Origin: Isoetes taiwanensis
Lineage: Eukaryota > Streptophyta > Lycopodiopsida > Isoetales > Isoetaceae
DNA: 64,000 bases
NCBI GenBank assembly: GCA_021234155.1
Contig: JAJEKV010000023.1
Location: 11,043,641 to 11,107,640, forward strand
Direction of reading: 5' to 3'
Both the position numbers and the translations under genes were made by a program. The notes beneath the pieces are model-generated. The model had not been told where the DNA came from. It saw only the letters and a list, made by a program, of their open reading frames with translations, and did not search any database. Positions 1-9,724 of this stretch are shown here, one piece after another (position 1 is the first letter of the stretch; every line of letters starts with the position of its first letter).

Positions 1-1090
1 AGGGCTATTTTCCATGTCTCTAATATCTTTTTCTAAATTTAGGTGTTTCTGCTGTTAATCTGTGACCTAGAACTATTGGAGTTTTAGCAGGATACGCTTC
101 AGTCAGATTAAACATTTTGAGCATGTTCTCAATATGTATACTCTGTTTCAATTGCTGAACCCTTCTTTCCCTATTTCTGATCACTTCTATTCTTAAAAAA
201 AAAATTAATTCTCCAAGATCCAACATTTGGAATCTAGACTTCAGAACTTCTTTGCATCTATTCCACACATGAAGAGTGTTTGCTGCCATAATGCAACCAT
301 CAATATACAAGGCTATGATGCAAGAATCTTTTCCAGAATTGTACCTTTCAAGGTTTCCATCAATTTTGAGCTTCTCAAGACCTTGATCCCTGAGGAAATT
401 GTCTATACAAAGATACCATTCTCGAGGAGATTGTTTCAACCCATATACTGCCCTATTAAGTTTCTAGACTATATCTTTTCCTTGTTCAAAGCGTGGAGCC
501 TAATTCATAAAAACTTTTGCTTCCAGCTTTGCATTGAGAAATGCTGTTTTAACATCCATGTGGTGCAGCTCAAAATCTGAGGCATTTGCAAGTGCCAATA
601 AAATTCTTATGCTTGTTAATTTAACGATTGGAGAGTATGTTTCGTCATAATCCCTTCCCTTTTCCTGAATATATCCTTGAGCTACAAGGCGTGCTTTGTA
701 TCTCCTACTTTCATCTGAATTTGCTTTAATTTTATGAAGCCACTTGCCTCCCATTACATTGTGTTCTGCTGGATATTTTGACAGTTCATAAGTCTCGATC
801 TTTTTGAAAGATTCTAGCTCATCATGCATGGCCTTCAACCATCTTTCCTTATCATGACTTTCTATTGCTTCCTCAAAGGATTTGGGAATCATCACATCCT
901 CTGAAATTGCCATAATTTGATCTGGTTCAATATTTTATTTTTCAATTCGTCTGCTTTTACAAAATATATTTCGGCCGTACATTTCAGTTTGTATTCCAGC
1001 TTCTTCCAGCAACTTCTCTGCTTGTGTCTTCCTTTTGATAGGCATATCCTGCATTTTTTATAATTGGGCCAATCTTATGGATGTGCTTAA
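1..1090 (-). pseudogene. Ty1/copia reverse transcriptase fragment
   Basis: Part of a copia pol polyprotein, cut by the window edge. Read on the minus strand, a linker segment (about 1060-915) leads into an RVT_2 reverse transcriptase: KARLVAQGY and the HHMDVKTAFLN block (913-500), then QSPREWY and a polymerase box reading YIDG where YVDD is expected (439-20). The reading frame shifts near 440-500 and the linker has a stop, so it cannot be functional. No LTR is visible. The protein resembles the complete copia element at 1726-7648 but is clearly a different, older copy. Identification is secure; full extent is unknown. Confidence 0.9.
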
Positions 1091-1330
1091 AGGATCCAAC
1101 CGTTTTCTCAATACTATTAGGAAACAACCTTATAGATCATCTGGAAACACAGGAATAAAGTCAATTGTTCAAGCATAAGGGTTGATATGACCTGGATAAA
1201 AGTAGCCTTTCAAATAAAACTGTCCAAAACTGCTATGGCTCATTAAAATAGTAAGCTAAAAAAAGTGGATGGGGTTTGGTCAGCTATAGGCAAATTTGAA
1301 GGTTTTTTCAATGTCTTCATATTTAATAAT

Positions 1331-1357
1331 ATTTATTTATTTATTTATTTATTTATT
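1331..1357 (-). repeat. (TAAA)n tail of LINE copy A
   Basis: About six ATTT units on the plus strand, lying directly downstream (minus sense) of the LINE 3' hairpin. LINE RNAs commonly end in A-rich or short tandem repeats, so this is read as the tail of copy A. Bases 1091-1330 hold nothing recognisable. Confidence 0.6.
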
Positions 1358-1725
1358 AACTAGCTCTCTTAGGGCCTTGAAGGCCATGGAGCCTGAAACC
1401 AACAATAGTAATCACAATGACAGCAAAAAAGTGCGGTGCATGTCCACCGCCTTAAAATATGTCCCTAATTCTAATGGTGGTAATGAAAATAAAGAATAGA
1501 AATCCTGCTTTTGAATAGAGAACTTTCGGCGGATATCTTGGTACACCGGGCATGCTATAAACATGTGGTTCTCATCTTCTATGCATCTCAGATCACACAG
1601 CTTGCACAGTCTGGCTTCTAGAGGTAGTTTATGCCACCGACCTGTCTCTATTTCCAATCTATGCGAGCTGGTTCTGTAACGAGCTATGAGATGTCGTAGG
1701 GACCTCGGTATGTTAGCATTTAAGT
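1358..1725 (-). pseudogene. LINE copy A, 3' part (C-terminal zinc-binding region)
   Basis: The minus-strand frame carries the C-terminal end of LINE ORF2: SSHRLEIETGRW, then a cysteine pair CKLC, EDENH and CPVY, the same order as in copies C, D, E and F further on. The frame joins exactly with 7649-8432 once the copia element and one TSD copy are removed, so both pieces are one LINE interrupted by copia. Behind the stop, 1373-1385 holds GGCCTTGAAGGCC, an inverted repeat equivalent to the 3' stem-loop of the other copies. The polyprotein is 5' truncated and frameshifted. Confidence 0.85.
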
Positions 1726-2412
1726 TGTGAAGTTGTTTAAATAATCATGTTATATTATATGCTGTATCTAACATGTGTGTTGAAGAAATTGTGTAGACAA
1801 AGAAGCTAAGGATTGCATGAGAAGAACAAGGTGAATCCTATGTAATCATGAAGGTTGCATAAGGTTGAAGCAAGGGTTAAAGGTTTTTTAAATCCAATGG
1901 TTCTCATGTTTATTATTTTATAACGAATATTCAATGATCTGTGAAAGCGACGATTTCCAACTGAATGCATGTGGGATATATCGAAGAAATCGAACTGCTA
2001 TTCTAAGGCACAGAGATCTAGCCATAACCGCCGGATTCACATATAGAGGCAAGAGGAAGACACATTCGGCACCGAGGTAGCTTCAAATAGACGGATCAAG
2101 GCTAACACGAAGTTGAAGAAAAGCATTCCAGCATCGGTCAACGTTGGAGCAGTTTTTTTTGGTCAATACCTTTTGAATAGTGAATTTCAATGGTGTAGCA
2201 CGAAGTTCTGTAATTAGTTGCTTATAAGATTTGACCATTGTATTGGGAAGTTATTGGTTAAACTTGCACCAAGGAATTAGTGACCATATCTTGGCTTCCT
2301 TGGTGCTAGAACTTGGTTTGTTTTTTTTTTTTATTAGACATACAAGTTCAAGGTTCATATTTTGTTAAGACATCCTTGCTATTGGAATATTGAAGTGTTG
2401 CTTAATCTAACA
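1726..2412 (+). repeat. 5' LTR of copia element
   Basis: 687 bp, starts TGTGAAGTTG and ends TCTAACA. Compared with the 3' LTR it has 15 extra bases near 2205-2220, a 2-bp difference near 2042 and a different T-run length near 2320. LTRs carry promoter and polyadenylation signals; an AT-rich TATATTATATG stretch lies near 1748, but a promoter cannot be assigned with confidence. Confidence 0.95.
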
Positions 2413-2413
2413 G

Positions 2414-2426
2414 TGGTATCAGAGCC
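2414..2426 (+). other. Primer binding site, tRNA-iMet type
   Basis: TGGTATCAGAGCC starts one base after the 5' LTR. This is the usual plant copia/gypsy site complementary to the 3' end of initiator methionine tRNA, where minus-strand DNA synthesis starts. Confidence 0.95.
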
Positions 2427-2445
2427 ATAAAATTCCAGGTGCAGG

Positions 2446-4437
2446 ATGTCAACACGTTTTGGAGCTAATCTCCTTAACTCCATAGAGGTGTTTAAGGGAG
2501 ATAGTGGATTCCAAGTATGGAAGCAAGGCATAAAGGAAGTATTGGAATTTGAGAACCTGTGGTATTTGTGTGATGCAAATACAGCTGGTGCTGGAGCAGG
2601 TAGTGGAAGCTCTAGTGGTGATTGCACAGGGGGACCTAGTGCAAGTGCTAGCTCTGTTGCAGGTGGTGCACAAACTAAACCTGCAGGTGCAAGAGGAACT
2701 GCTAGTACAAGTGCAGGTGGACGTACAAGTGCAGGAGGAACAAGTGCAGAGGAGAAAACGAAAATTATGGAAGCACAATCAATAATCAGCAACAAGGTTG
2801 GAACTGTGATTAAGTTAAAACTAAGAGGTAAATCTCCAGCAGACATGTGGAAGTATATGATTGATAACTTTGAGATTAAATCATCATCTCAAATCGATGT
2901 ATTGGAGAAACAGCTGAGAAGATTAAAACTCTATGAAAAAGACAACATTACTGAATTTTTAGAGAAGTTTGAGTCTATTATTGCTGACCTTGAGGGTGCA
3001 GGGGTTGTCTTGAATGAAGATTATCAATTGCTAGCTATTTCTAGAGCTGTATCTCATAACTCACAACTTGCTACTCTCTTAAGGAATGTTGCCAGGTCAA
3101 AGGAGCATGCTATCAAAATGATTCGTACAGAGTTTGAGCAAGGAAAAGATACTGATGATGATGAAGCAGAAGTCCTATATGCTGGCAAAAGAGGTAAGAA
3201 ATCATATGACAAAGGAAAGATAGGTCCCTGTTTTAAATGTAACAGTTATGGACATTTGAAGAAAAACTGTCCTAAGGTAGACAAAGAGATAGTGTGTTAT
3301 AATTGTGAAGGGAAGGGCCATATGGCAAACAAGTGCCCAAGTCCAAAAAGGAATAAAGCACAAGATAAGAAGTTTTTTGAGAATAAAAACAGAGGAGGAA
3401 GAAATAGTCCAAGCTTGAATGTGGTTAAAGAATCTGAGGAGGAGGAGCTGGATGAAGATATAGAGGTAAATATCTCAAACAATTGTTTTTCAAAAGAAAA
3501 GTCTCATGACAAGGGTGTTCTCATTTTAGATTCAGGAGCTGAAAAATCAGTAGCTTCAAGTTCAAGGTTACTGAAAAATTGTAAGGGTGAAGCAAGAGGA
3601 CATGTTCAGTTTGGGAATGGAGAACTGAAACAAATAAAAGATAGTGGAATGCTTGAGCTATTTGATTTGCAAGGGAAGAAGGTTATACTAAAAAAAGTGC
3701 TATGTGTACCTGGTCTTGTTAGAAATTTAATTTCAATTGCTCAGTTGGTAGACCTTGGTTATAAGGTTGTGTTTGAGAGGTTGCAATGTAATGTGTTACT
3801 TGGAAATAAAGTGAAGTTTATTGGGAAAAGGATTGGCAATCTATTTGGTCTTGAATCTATACATTGTGAACCAACTTGTCTTAATCTTGTAACCTTACCA
3901 TCAGTTGACACATGGCATGGAAGGCTTGGCCATGCAAATTCAAAAATTATTGAGTTATTATGCAAAAAAGGTTTTATTGAAGCAGACTTGAATCAATCTG
4001 AAAAAACTATATGTGCTGGATGTGCCCTTGGCAAACATAATAGATTGGCTTTCAAAAGATCTAACAAAAGAGCACAAGGTTTATTGGATCTAGTCCATAC
4101 TGATTTGTGTGGACCTATGAATGTAACAGGCCTATCAGGGAAACGGTATTTCATGACTTTGATCGATGATTTTAGCAGACATACTCACATTTATTGTTTG
4201 AGAACAAAACATAAGGCAATGGACATGTTCAAACAATATGTAAATGAAGTTGAGACTGAAACAGGCAGGAGGATCAAATGTTTGAGGTCTGACAGAGGTG
4301 GAGAATTTCTGTCAGGAGAATTTAAACAATATTGCAAAATGAAGGGAATAAAAAGACAACTTACTTGTAGATATACACCCCAACGGAATGGGGTTGCAGA
4401 AAGAAAGAACAGAACCCTCCTTAAAAGAAACGGGTAA
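2446..4437 (+). CDS. copia gag-protease-integrase (first part of polyprotein)
   Basis: 663 codons from the first ATG after the primer binding site. GAG capsid-like region at residues 1-230, with an unusual Ala/Gly/Ser-rich stretch at about 45-105. Two CCHC zinc knuckles follow, CFKCNSYGHLKKNC and CYNCEGKGHMANKC (about 260-300). The aspartic protease active site reads LDSGAEKS (about 360); copia usually has DSGAS or DSGCS. The integrase zinc region has H and C pairs (WHGRLGHAN...CAGCALGKH), and the integrase core has the D, D and E residues at HTDLCGP, RSDRGGEF and GVAERKNRT. The frame ends just after GVAERKNRTLL because of the inserted segment at 4432, so integrase is cut in its C-terminal half. 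Confidence 0.93.
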   Translation: MSTRFGANLLNSIEVFKGDSGFQVWKQGIKEVLEFENLWYLCDANTAGAGAGSGSSSGDCTGGPSASASSVAGGAQTKPAGARGTASTSAGGRTSAGGTSAEEKTKIMEAQSIISNKVGTVIKLKLRGKSPADMWKYMIDNFEIKSSSQIDVLEKQLRRLKLYEKDNITEFLEKFESIIADLEGAGVVLNEDYQLLAISRAVSHNSQLATLLRNVARSKEHAIKMIRTEFEQGKDTDDDEAEVLYAGKRGKKSYDKGKIGPCFKCNSYGHLKKNCPKVDKEIVCYNCEGKGHMANKCPSPKRNKAQDKKFFENKNRGGRNSPSLNVVKESEEEELDEDIEVNISNNCFSKEKSHDKGVLILDSGAEKSVASSSRLLKNCKGEARGHVQFGNGELKQIKDSGMLELFDLQGKKVILKKVLCVPGLVRNLISIAQLVDLGYKVVFERLQCNVLLGNKVKFIGKRIGNLFGLESIHCEPTCLNLVTLPSVDTWHGRLGHANSKIIELLCKKGFIEADLNQSEKTICAGCALGKHNRLAFKRSNKRAQGLLDLVHTDLCGPMNVTGLSGKRYFMTLIDDFSRHTHIYCLRTKHKAMDMFKQYVNEVETETGRRIKCLRSDRGGEFLSGEFKQYCKMKGIKRQLTCRYTPQRNGVAERKNRTLLKRNG

Positions 4438-4684
4438 AACCCTACCCTTTTGGAAAAAGTACATACACTAGGCATGTTGAAATTTTTCTTTTCATTAAAA
4501 CTAATACAAAAATCCAAAATAAAAGTCAAGGACATAGTAATATTCGAAGTTAAGGTAAAGATAATGCTATCAGAGACCAATATATATATAAAAAGTTCTA
4601 AAACATACCTTATATTGAGATATTATACAGGTGCCACCCTACCATAACCTTTTTCACTAAAAAATAGTCTAACCTTTTACCCAA
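4432..4684 (+). other. AT-rich insertion inside copia integrase
   Basis: About 250 bp that interrupt a normally continuous copia frame between the integrase E-motif and the segment reading MLKFSGLPNFLWEE (from 4686). The ends are the short inverted pair GGGTAAAA and TTTTACCC. The boundaries can also be read as an intron, GTAAAA at the start and ACCCAAG at the end, and removal at GT/AG would keep the frame. No target duplication is visible. It could be a small non-autonomous DNA element, an intron-like segment or a rearrangement. Confidence 0.5.
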
Positions 4685-6965
4685 GCATGTTGAAATTCTC
4701 GGGGCTTCCAAATTTTCTATGGGAAGAGCTGAGCAATACCATAATTCCTGATAGGAGCAATTCTCGATATGCTCAGTGGGAAAAACATTGGATTATAGTA
4801 AGCTGAGATTGTATGGGTGCTTGGCCTACACTCATATTCCTGAAGAATTGAGAAAGAAATTAGATGATAGGGCCATGATTACCTATCTTGTTGGATATGA
4901 TAAACAATCCAAAGCATATAGGTTATATAATCCAAGCACAAGAGGAGTTGTGGTGAGTAGGGATGTTACCTTTGATGAATCTCAAGTGTATAAAGTTCTG
5001 ATAAAGGAAAACAAGCAAAAGGAAGTTGTTGAGAGTATAATCAATGTTGATAATGCTGAAAAAAATATGACAAATACTAAAGTATTTGATAATGATGATG
5101 ATATTCCAGATGATCATAAGGATATGAATGCAGGAGCTGAAGAGAACACTAGTGAAGAAACAGGTGATTCAGAAGAAATGCAGGTGCAAAACCAAGGAAT
5201 TCCTGCTGATCCAGACGAGTCATCAACTAGTGCTGATATACCATCAAAGAAAAAAAGGGTTACTGAAGTAGAAAGGCTGCAGCAAGCAAACATTAAGGTT
5301 GACCCCTCAATCCATGGTAGAACAACTCGAGGTAAGAGTAAAAGACTTCAAGGCATAGAAGGAGAACTGGATAGTATATTTGAGATTTTGACTCATTTAG
5401 ATCCAGATATTCCAAGTACATATGAGGATGTATTAAATTCAGCAGATAGGGATAAATGGATAAATGCTATGAATGAGGAGATGGATTCATTTCATAATAC
5501 TAACACATATGAACTTGTTGATAGACTTTGTGGGAAAAATATCGTAGGTAACAAGTGGTTATTCAGAATAAAAACAGGTGTGGATGGAAAGACACCTAGA
5601 TACAAGGCCAGACTGGTGGCCCAAGGATTCTCACAGAAAAAAGGTCAGGATTTTGATGAAACTTTTTCCCCATTAGTCAAAATGAATAGTGTTAGAATGT
5701 TGCTGGCAATTGCAAATGCATGTGATTTAGAAGTACATCATATGGATGTAAAGGCTGCATTCTTGAATGCAACTTTAGAAGAAAAAATCTTTATGAAGCA
5801 GGCTCCAGGATTTGAGCAGGGGACTGACAAAGTTTGGAAACTCAGGAGAGCAGTATATGGTCTGAGACAGTCACCTCGAGAATGGTACAAGTGCATGGAT
5901 GGTTTTTTAAGGGAGCATAAATTTATTAAGTTAGATAATGATGGTAACTTATACAAGTTTCAGTATGGAGATGAATGGTGTGTCTTAGCCTTATATGTTG
6001 ATGACAATATAATGGTGGCTAAAGGAACAACCTGCTTGAACATGTGTAAAGATTTGCTAAAACAAAGGTTTGAAATGACTGATTTAGGTGAGTTGAAAAA
6101 CTTCCTTGGAGTTGAAATGACCAGAAATAGAGCAGAGGGTATGATAATGCTCACTCAAAAGAAACAAATACTTGACATGTTAAAAAAATTTAACATGCAA
6201 GACTGCAAAGCGTGTAAAACTCCTGCTGTACCTGGATGTAAGCTATCTGAAAGCATGTGCCCACAAAATGAGGTTGAGAGAGAAGATATGCAGTCAGTGC
6301 CCTACAGATCCCTGGTTGGATGCTTATCATACGTGGCTAATTGCACAAGGCCTGATATTGCACATAGTGTCAACATATTAAGCAGGTACAACACTAATCC
6401 TGGAAGAGACCATTGGACTGCTGCAAAACGAGTCTTAAGATATTTAAAAGGTACTGTTGAAGAAGGAATTGCATACAAAACAAATAACTTGGTATTGGAA
6501 GGATTTTGTGATGCAGACTGGGGAGGGGATATAGATACAAGGAAGTCAACTTCAGGGTATCTGGTTATGTTGGAAGGAGCCCCTATATCCTGGAAATGCA
6601 AAAAACAAACTGCCATAGCTATGTCCAGTGCTGAAGCAGAATATGCTGCTGCCACTTTATGCTCAAAAGAAATCATTTGGGAGAGAAGATTAATTATAGA
6701 ACTGGGATTTGAACAATCATTAGCTACCAACATTTGGTGTGATAGTACAAGCTGTATAGCTTTATCAAAGAATCCAGTCCTACATGAAAGGACTAAACAT
6801 ATAGAACTTGAAATGCACTTCATCAGGGATGCTGTCAGGAAAAATCTTGTAAATATGGTATATGTTAGAACAGAAGATCAATTAGCAGACCTACTTACGA
6901 AATCTTTAGCTGAGACAAGGTTTAGCTATCTAAAGGGAAAGATGATGCATATAAGTATAACATGA
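4685..6965 (+). CDS. copia integrase C-terminus, reverse transcriptase and RNase H (second part)
   Basis: The open frame of 729 codons runs 4776-6965; homology begins about 4686 in another frame, so one frameshift lies near 4730-4776. Contents: end of integrase (KLRLYGCLAYTHIP), an acidic linker (residues 90-200), RVT_2 reverse transcriptase with KARLVAQGFSQ, HHMDVKAAFLN, YGLRQSPREWY and an intact YVDD box (about 400), then RNase H with the DADWGGD, SSAEAEY and IWCDSTS blocks and ending with DQLADLLTKSL. The RT and RNase H catalytic residues look intact, unlike the split integrase. Confidence 0.95.
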
Positions 6966-6972
6966 AGGAGGA
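6964..6972 (+). other. Polypurine tract of copia element
   Basis: GAAGGAGGA ends one base before the 3' LTR and overlaps the pol stop codon. This is the expected start of plus-strand DNA synthesis. Confidence 0.85.
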
Positions 6973-7648
6973 TGTGAAGTTGTTTAAATAATCATGTTAT
7001 ATTATATGCTGTATCTAACATGTGTGTTGAAGAAATTGTGTAGACAAAGAAGCTAAGGATTGCATGAGAAGAACAAGGTGAATCCTATGTAATCATGAAG
7101 GTTGCATAAGGTTGAAGCAAGGGTTAAAGGTTTTTTAAATCCAATGGTTCTCATGTTTATTATTTTATAACGAATATTCAATGATCTGTGAAAGCGACGA
7201 TTTCCAACTGAATGCATGTGGGATATATCGAAGAAATCGAACTGCTATTCTAAGGCACAGAGATCTAGCCGTAACCGCCGGATTCACATATATAGAGGCA
7301 AGAGGAAGACACATTCGGCACCGAGGTAGCTTCAAATAGACGGATCAAGGCTAACACGAAGTTGAAGAAAAGCATTCTAGCATCGGTCAACGTTGGAGCA
7401 GTCTTTTTTGGTCAATACCTTTTGAACAGTGAATTTCAATGGTGTAGCTAGTTGCTTATAAGATTTGACCATTGTATTGGGAAGTTATTGGTTAAACTTG
7501 CACCAAGGAATTAGTGACCATATCTTGGCTTCCTTGGTGCTAGAACTTGGTTTTTTTTTTTTTTTTTGATTAGACATACAAGTTCAAGGTTCATATTTTG
7601 TGTTGACATCCTTGCTATTGGAATATTGAAGTGTTGCTTAATCTAACA
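6973..7648 (+). repeat. 3' LTR of copia element
   Basis: 676 bp, TGTGAAG...TCTAACA, nearly identical to the 5' LTR apart from a 15-bp deletion, a few substitutions and T-run length. Followed by the TAAGT target duplication. Confidence 0.95.
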
Positions 7649-8432
7649 TAAGTAAGGCTGACTCTTGTACTCTACCATGCAGTTAGCATGTGCCTTGTAA
7701 TGCTGCATCCGGTTGCCTTGGTTTGCCCAAATGTGTTCAATAGAAAGCTGTTCCAATAGAACCCGAGCATCTAGCTTATTATCGGGCCAGTTCTCATCGG
7801 TGACTTCCCATTTGCTTGCCCATCTTTTCAGATCCTGCAACCAGCCATGTTCCTCTGAGTTAATCATGGCAACATGTGAGATCCGATCCTGGGGCTGCCC
7901 TCTAAGCCTGTTTACAAAGTTTATTGCTTGAAAGAGTGCCTCTAACTCTAGCGGGAACATCACTGCCTCTGCCAACATGATGGCGTATGGTATTTGGCTT
8001 CTGATACCTAATTCCTCTTTCAAGAATGTTTTCTGTACTTGCTCCACCTGATTCCATAACTTAGCTGAAATGCTTGGCCCCCATATGGGCGCTCCATATA
8101 GGACCACTGTTTGGACGCTTTAAATAAAATTCTTTTTAAACCCCAATCATGCAATGCAGCCCTTGAGCAGTTACCGAGCATGTGATAGAGCGCTTGTTTA
8201 CCTCCTGTTACCCATCTCTTTATGCACTCCTTCCAATTGTACTTGGAGGAGAAGTCTAGACCAAGGTACTTATAGTGTTCTACGGTTTCCAGCTCCTGCC
8301 CCTGGTATGAAAACGTTGGCCTTTCTCTAGTTCCAAAGATCATTACCTTTGATTTGGAGATGTTTACACTCATTTGCTTTGCCATGCTTCTTACTAATGA
8401 CCATTTTATGGCCTTCAGAGATGCTGATAGTA
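7649..8432 (-). pseudogene. LINE copy A, 5' part (post-RT region of ORF2)
   Basis: Minus-strand frames carry the region after the RT active site: MSVNISKSKVMIFGT, HYKYLGLDFS, LYGAPIWGPSISAKLW and QIPYAIMLAEAVMFPLELEAL, matching the same blocks in copies B, C, E and F. There is one frameshift near 8100. The copy is 5' truncated near 8432, within the segment that follows the YADD box. The frame ends in KSQPYL at the copia junction and continues on the other side of copia as NANIPRSLRHLIARYR. Confidence 0.9.
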
Positions 8433-9470
8433 CTTACATTGAGGATGAACTGTAAATGAACTTTGAGGATCTATCGGCTTATGCTGCTTCTATAGAGATT
8501 TTGCCAACGAGCACCTTTGGCGTGTGGCCCTTAATATCACTCATGATTTGATTAATCTGAAACCCTTCCTGCTCAATAGTTATCAAGCCTTTTATGCTAG
8601 ACAGGTTCTTGTTTTGTTATGATAGGCTGCTTATTGAAGGGCAATTCATGCAACTCTGAGACATGTTCTTCATCATAAAGCTAAATAAGATGCTCAAGGA
8701 GATGCACTAATTCTGTTTTCGATACCCCCCTTCCTCCCTCCTCAATACTTCACCTTCCGTCCGTATTGGATTGACATTGGCTGGCAAGCTCATCTGGCGG
8801 CCACAGATCTGGTGATAATAGGCGATGATGAGGAGGAGTTGGACCCTGATCTTTTCCTTGTTCTAGACTTGCAATAACTAATGAGATCTGTACAAAGCCG
8901 GAGAAGGAGCATATCAACAAATCGTGGAAAACAAATACTAGTATAAAAAGTGGATCAGAAGATAGAGAGTGAGATAGGTTTTTTAATATCCACGAAGACC
9001 AATTGCATATGGACCCATGAAAGTCCAAATTGCAAAGAGCTAATAATAGATGGAAAATAAAGATAATGCTAGTGATAAAATTATGCTACTTAAATGTTTT
9101 AGACATAGCCAGTCCAAGGTGGAAGGCCACTGGTCCAAAAAAATTGTTGTGGCTCCCTTATAAATTACCCAATTCTTGTGTTGATGTGGTTCCTACGATA
9201 CTTTTTAGTGGCCCCAGTGGGTCAGTTGTCCACACATTCACATTTTTTGAAAATTAGTTGGCCATATCGAAGCTCATCGGAGTAGGATACATTCTCGTCA
9301 TGACCAAAGGATAGTGGCCAGTTCAGAATACCAACTTGTTAGTTTCACTTTATATATGGCCAATTTGACATTTGCCAAACCTTCAGATCCATAGGGTGTG
9401 GTCAATACGAAAATGTTATGTGCACAAGCAACTTTTTGAGGTGTCATTTAGACTGTAGAATAACTTTAGA
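8433..9470. other. Spacer, no recognisable gene
   Basis: AT-rich DNA between LINE copy A and LINE copy H. Only short, uninformative open frames are present on either strand. A T-rich stretch at about 9470-9491 belongs to the tail of LINE H. Confidence 0.6.
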
Positions 9471-9724
9471 TTTTTTTTAATTTTTTTTTTTGGAGAGAAA
9501 GAAGCTTTTTAGTCATTAATTATAGAAAACAATTACATAATGTCATAGGCATCTCCAAAGATATAGGCCATAAATTTAAGAGTAGCTTAAAATAGCAAAA
9601 GATGAGCAAAATAATATAGTTCAATAACTTTGGATCCGATGAGATTTGTGTAAGAAGAACCCTGAGATCCTAATCATTTGAGTCTCTGTGCAGAAAGTTT
9701 GTACCTGGTAAAAGCAAAGAAAAC

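Larger units (their letters stand above)
1726..7648 (+). mobile_element. Complete Ty1/copia LTR retrotransposon
   Basis: Full element of 5.9 kb with two LTRs (TG...CA ends), initiator-Met tRNA primer binding site, gag-pol and a polypurine tract. The 5-bp target duplication TAAGT lies at 1721-1725 and 7649-7653. It sits inside LINE copy A, whose reading frame becomes continuous when the element is removed. The LTRs differ by a handful of substitutions and a few small indels, so insertion looks recent. Domain order is GAG, PROT, INT, RT, RNaseH, as expected for copia. Pol is interrupted at 4432-4775, so this copy is not autonomous as it stands. Confidence 0.97.

Noticed and set aside
2379-2846. 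Minus-strand frames opposite copia gag and pol (2379-2846, 6302-6823 and others)
   Set aside because: Shadow frames of the plus-strand coding sequence without family motifs.
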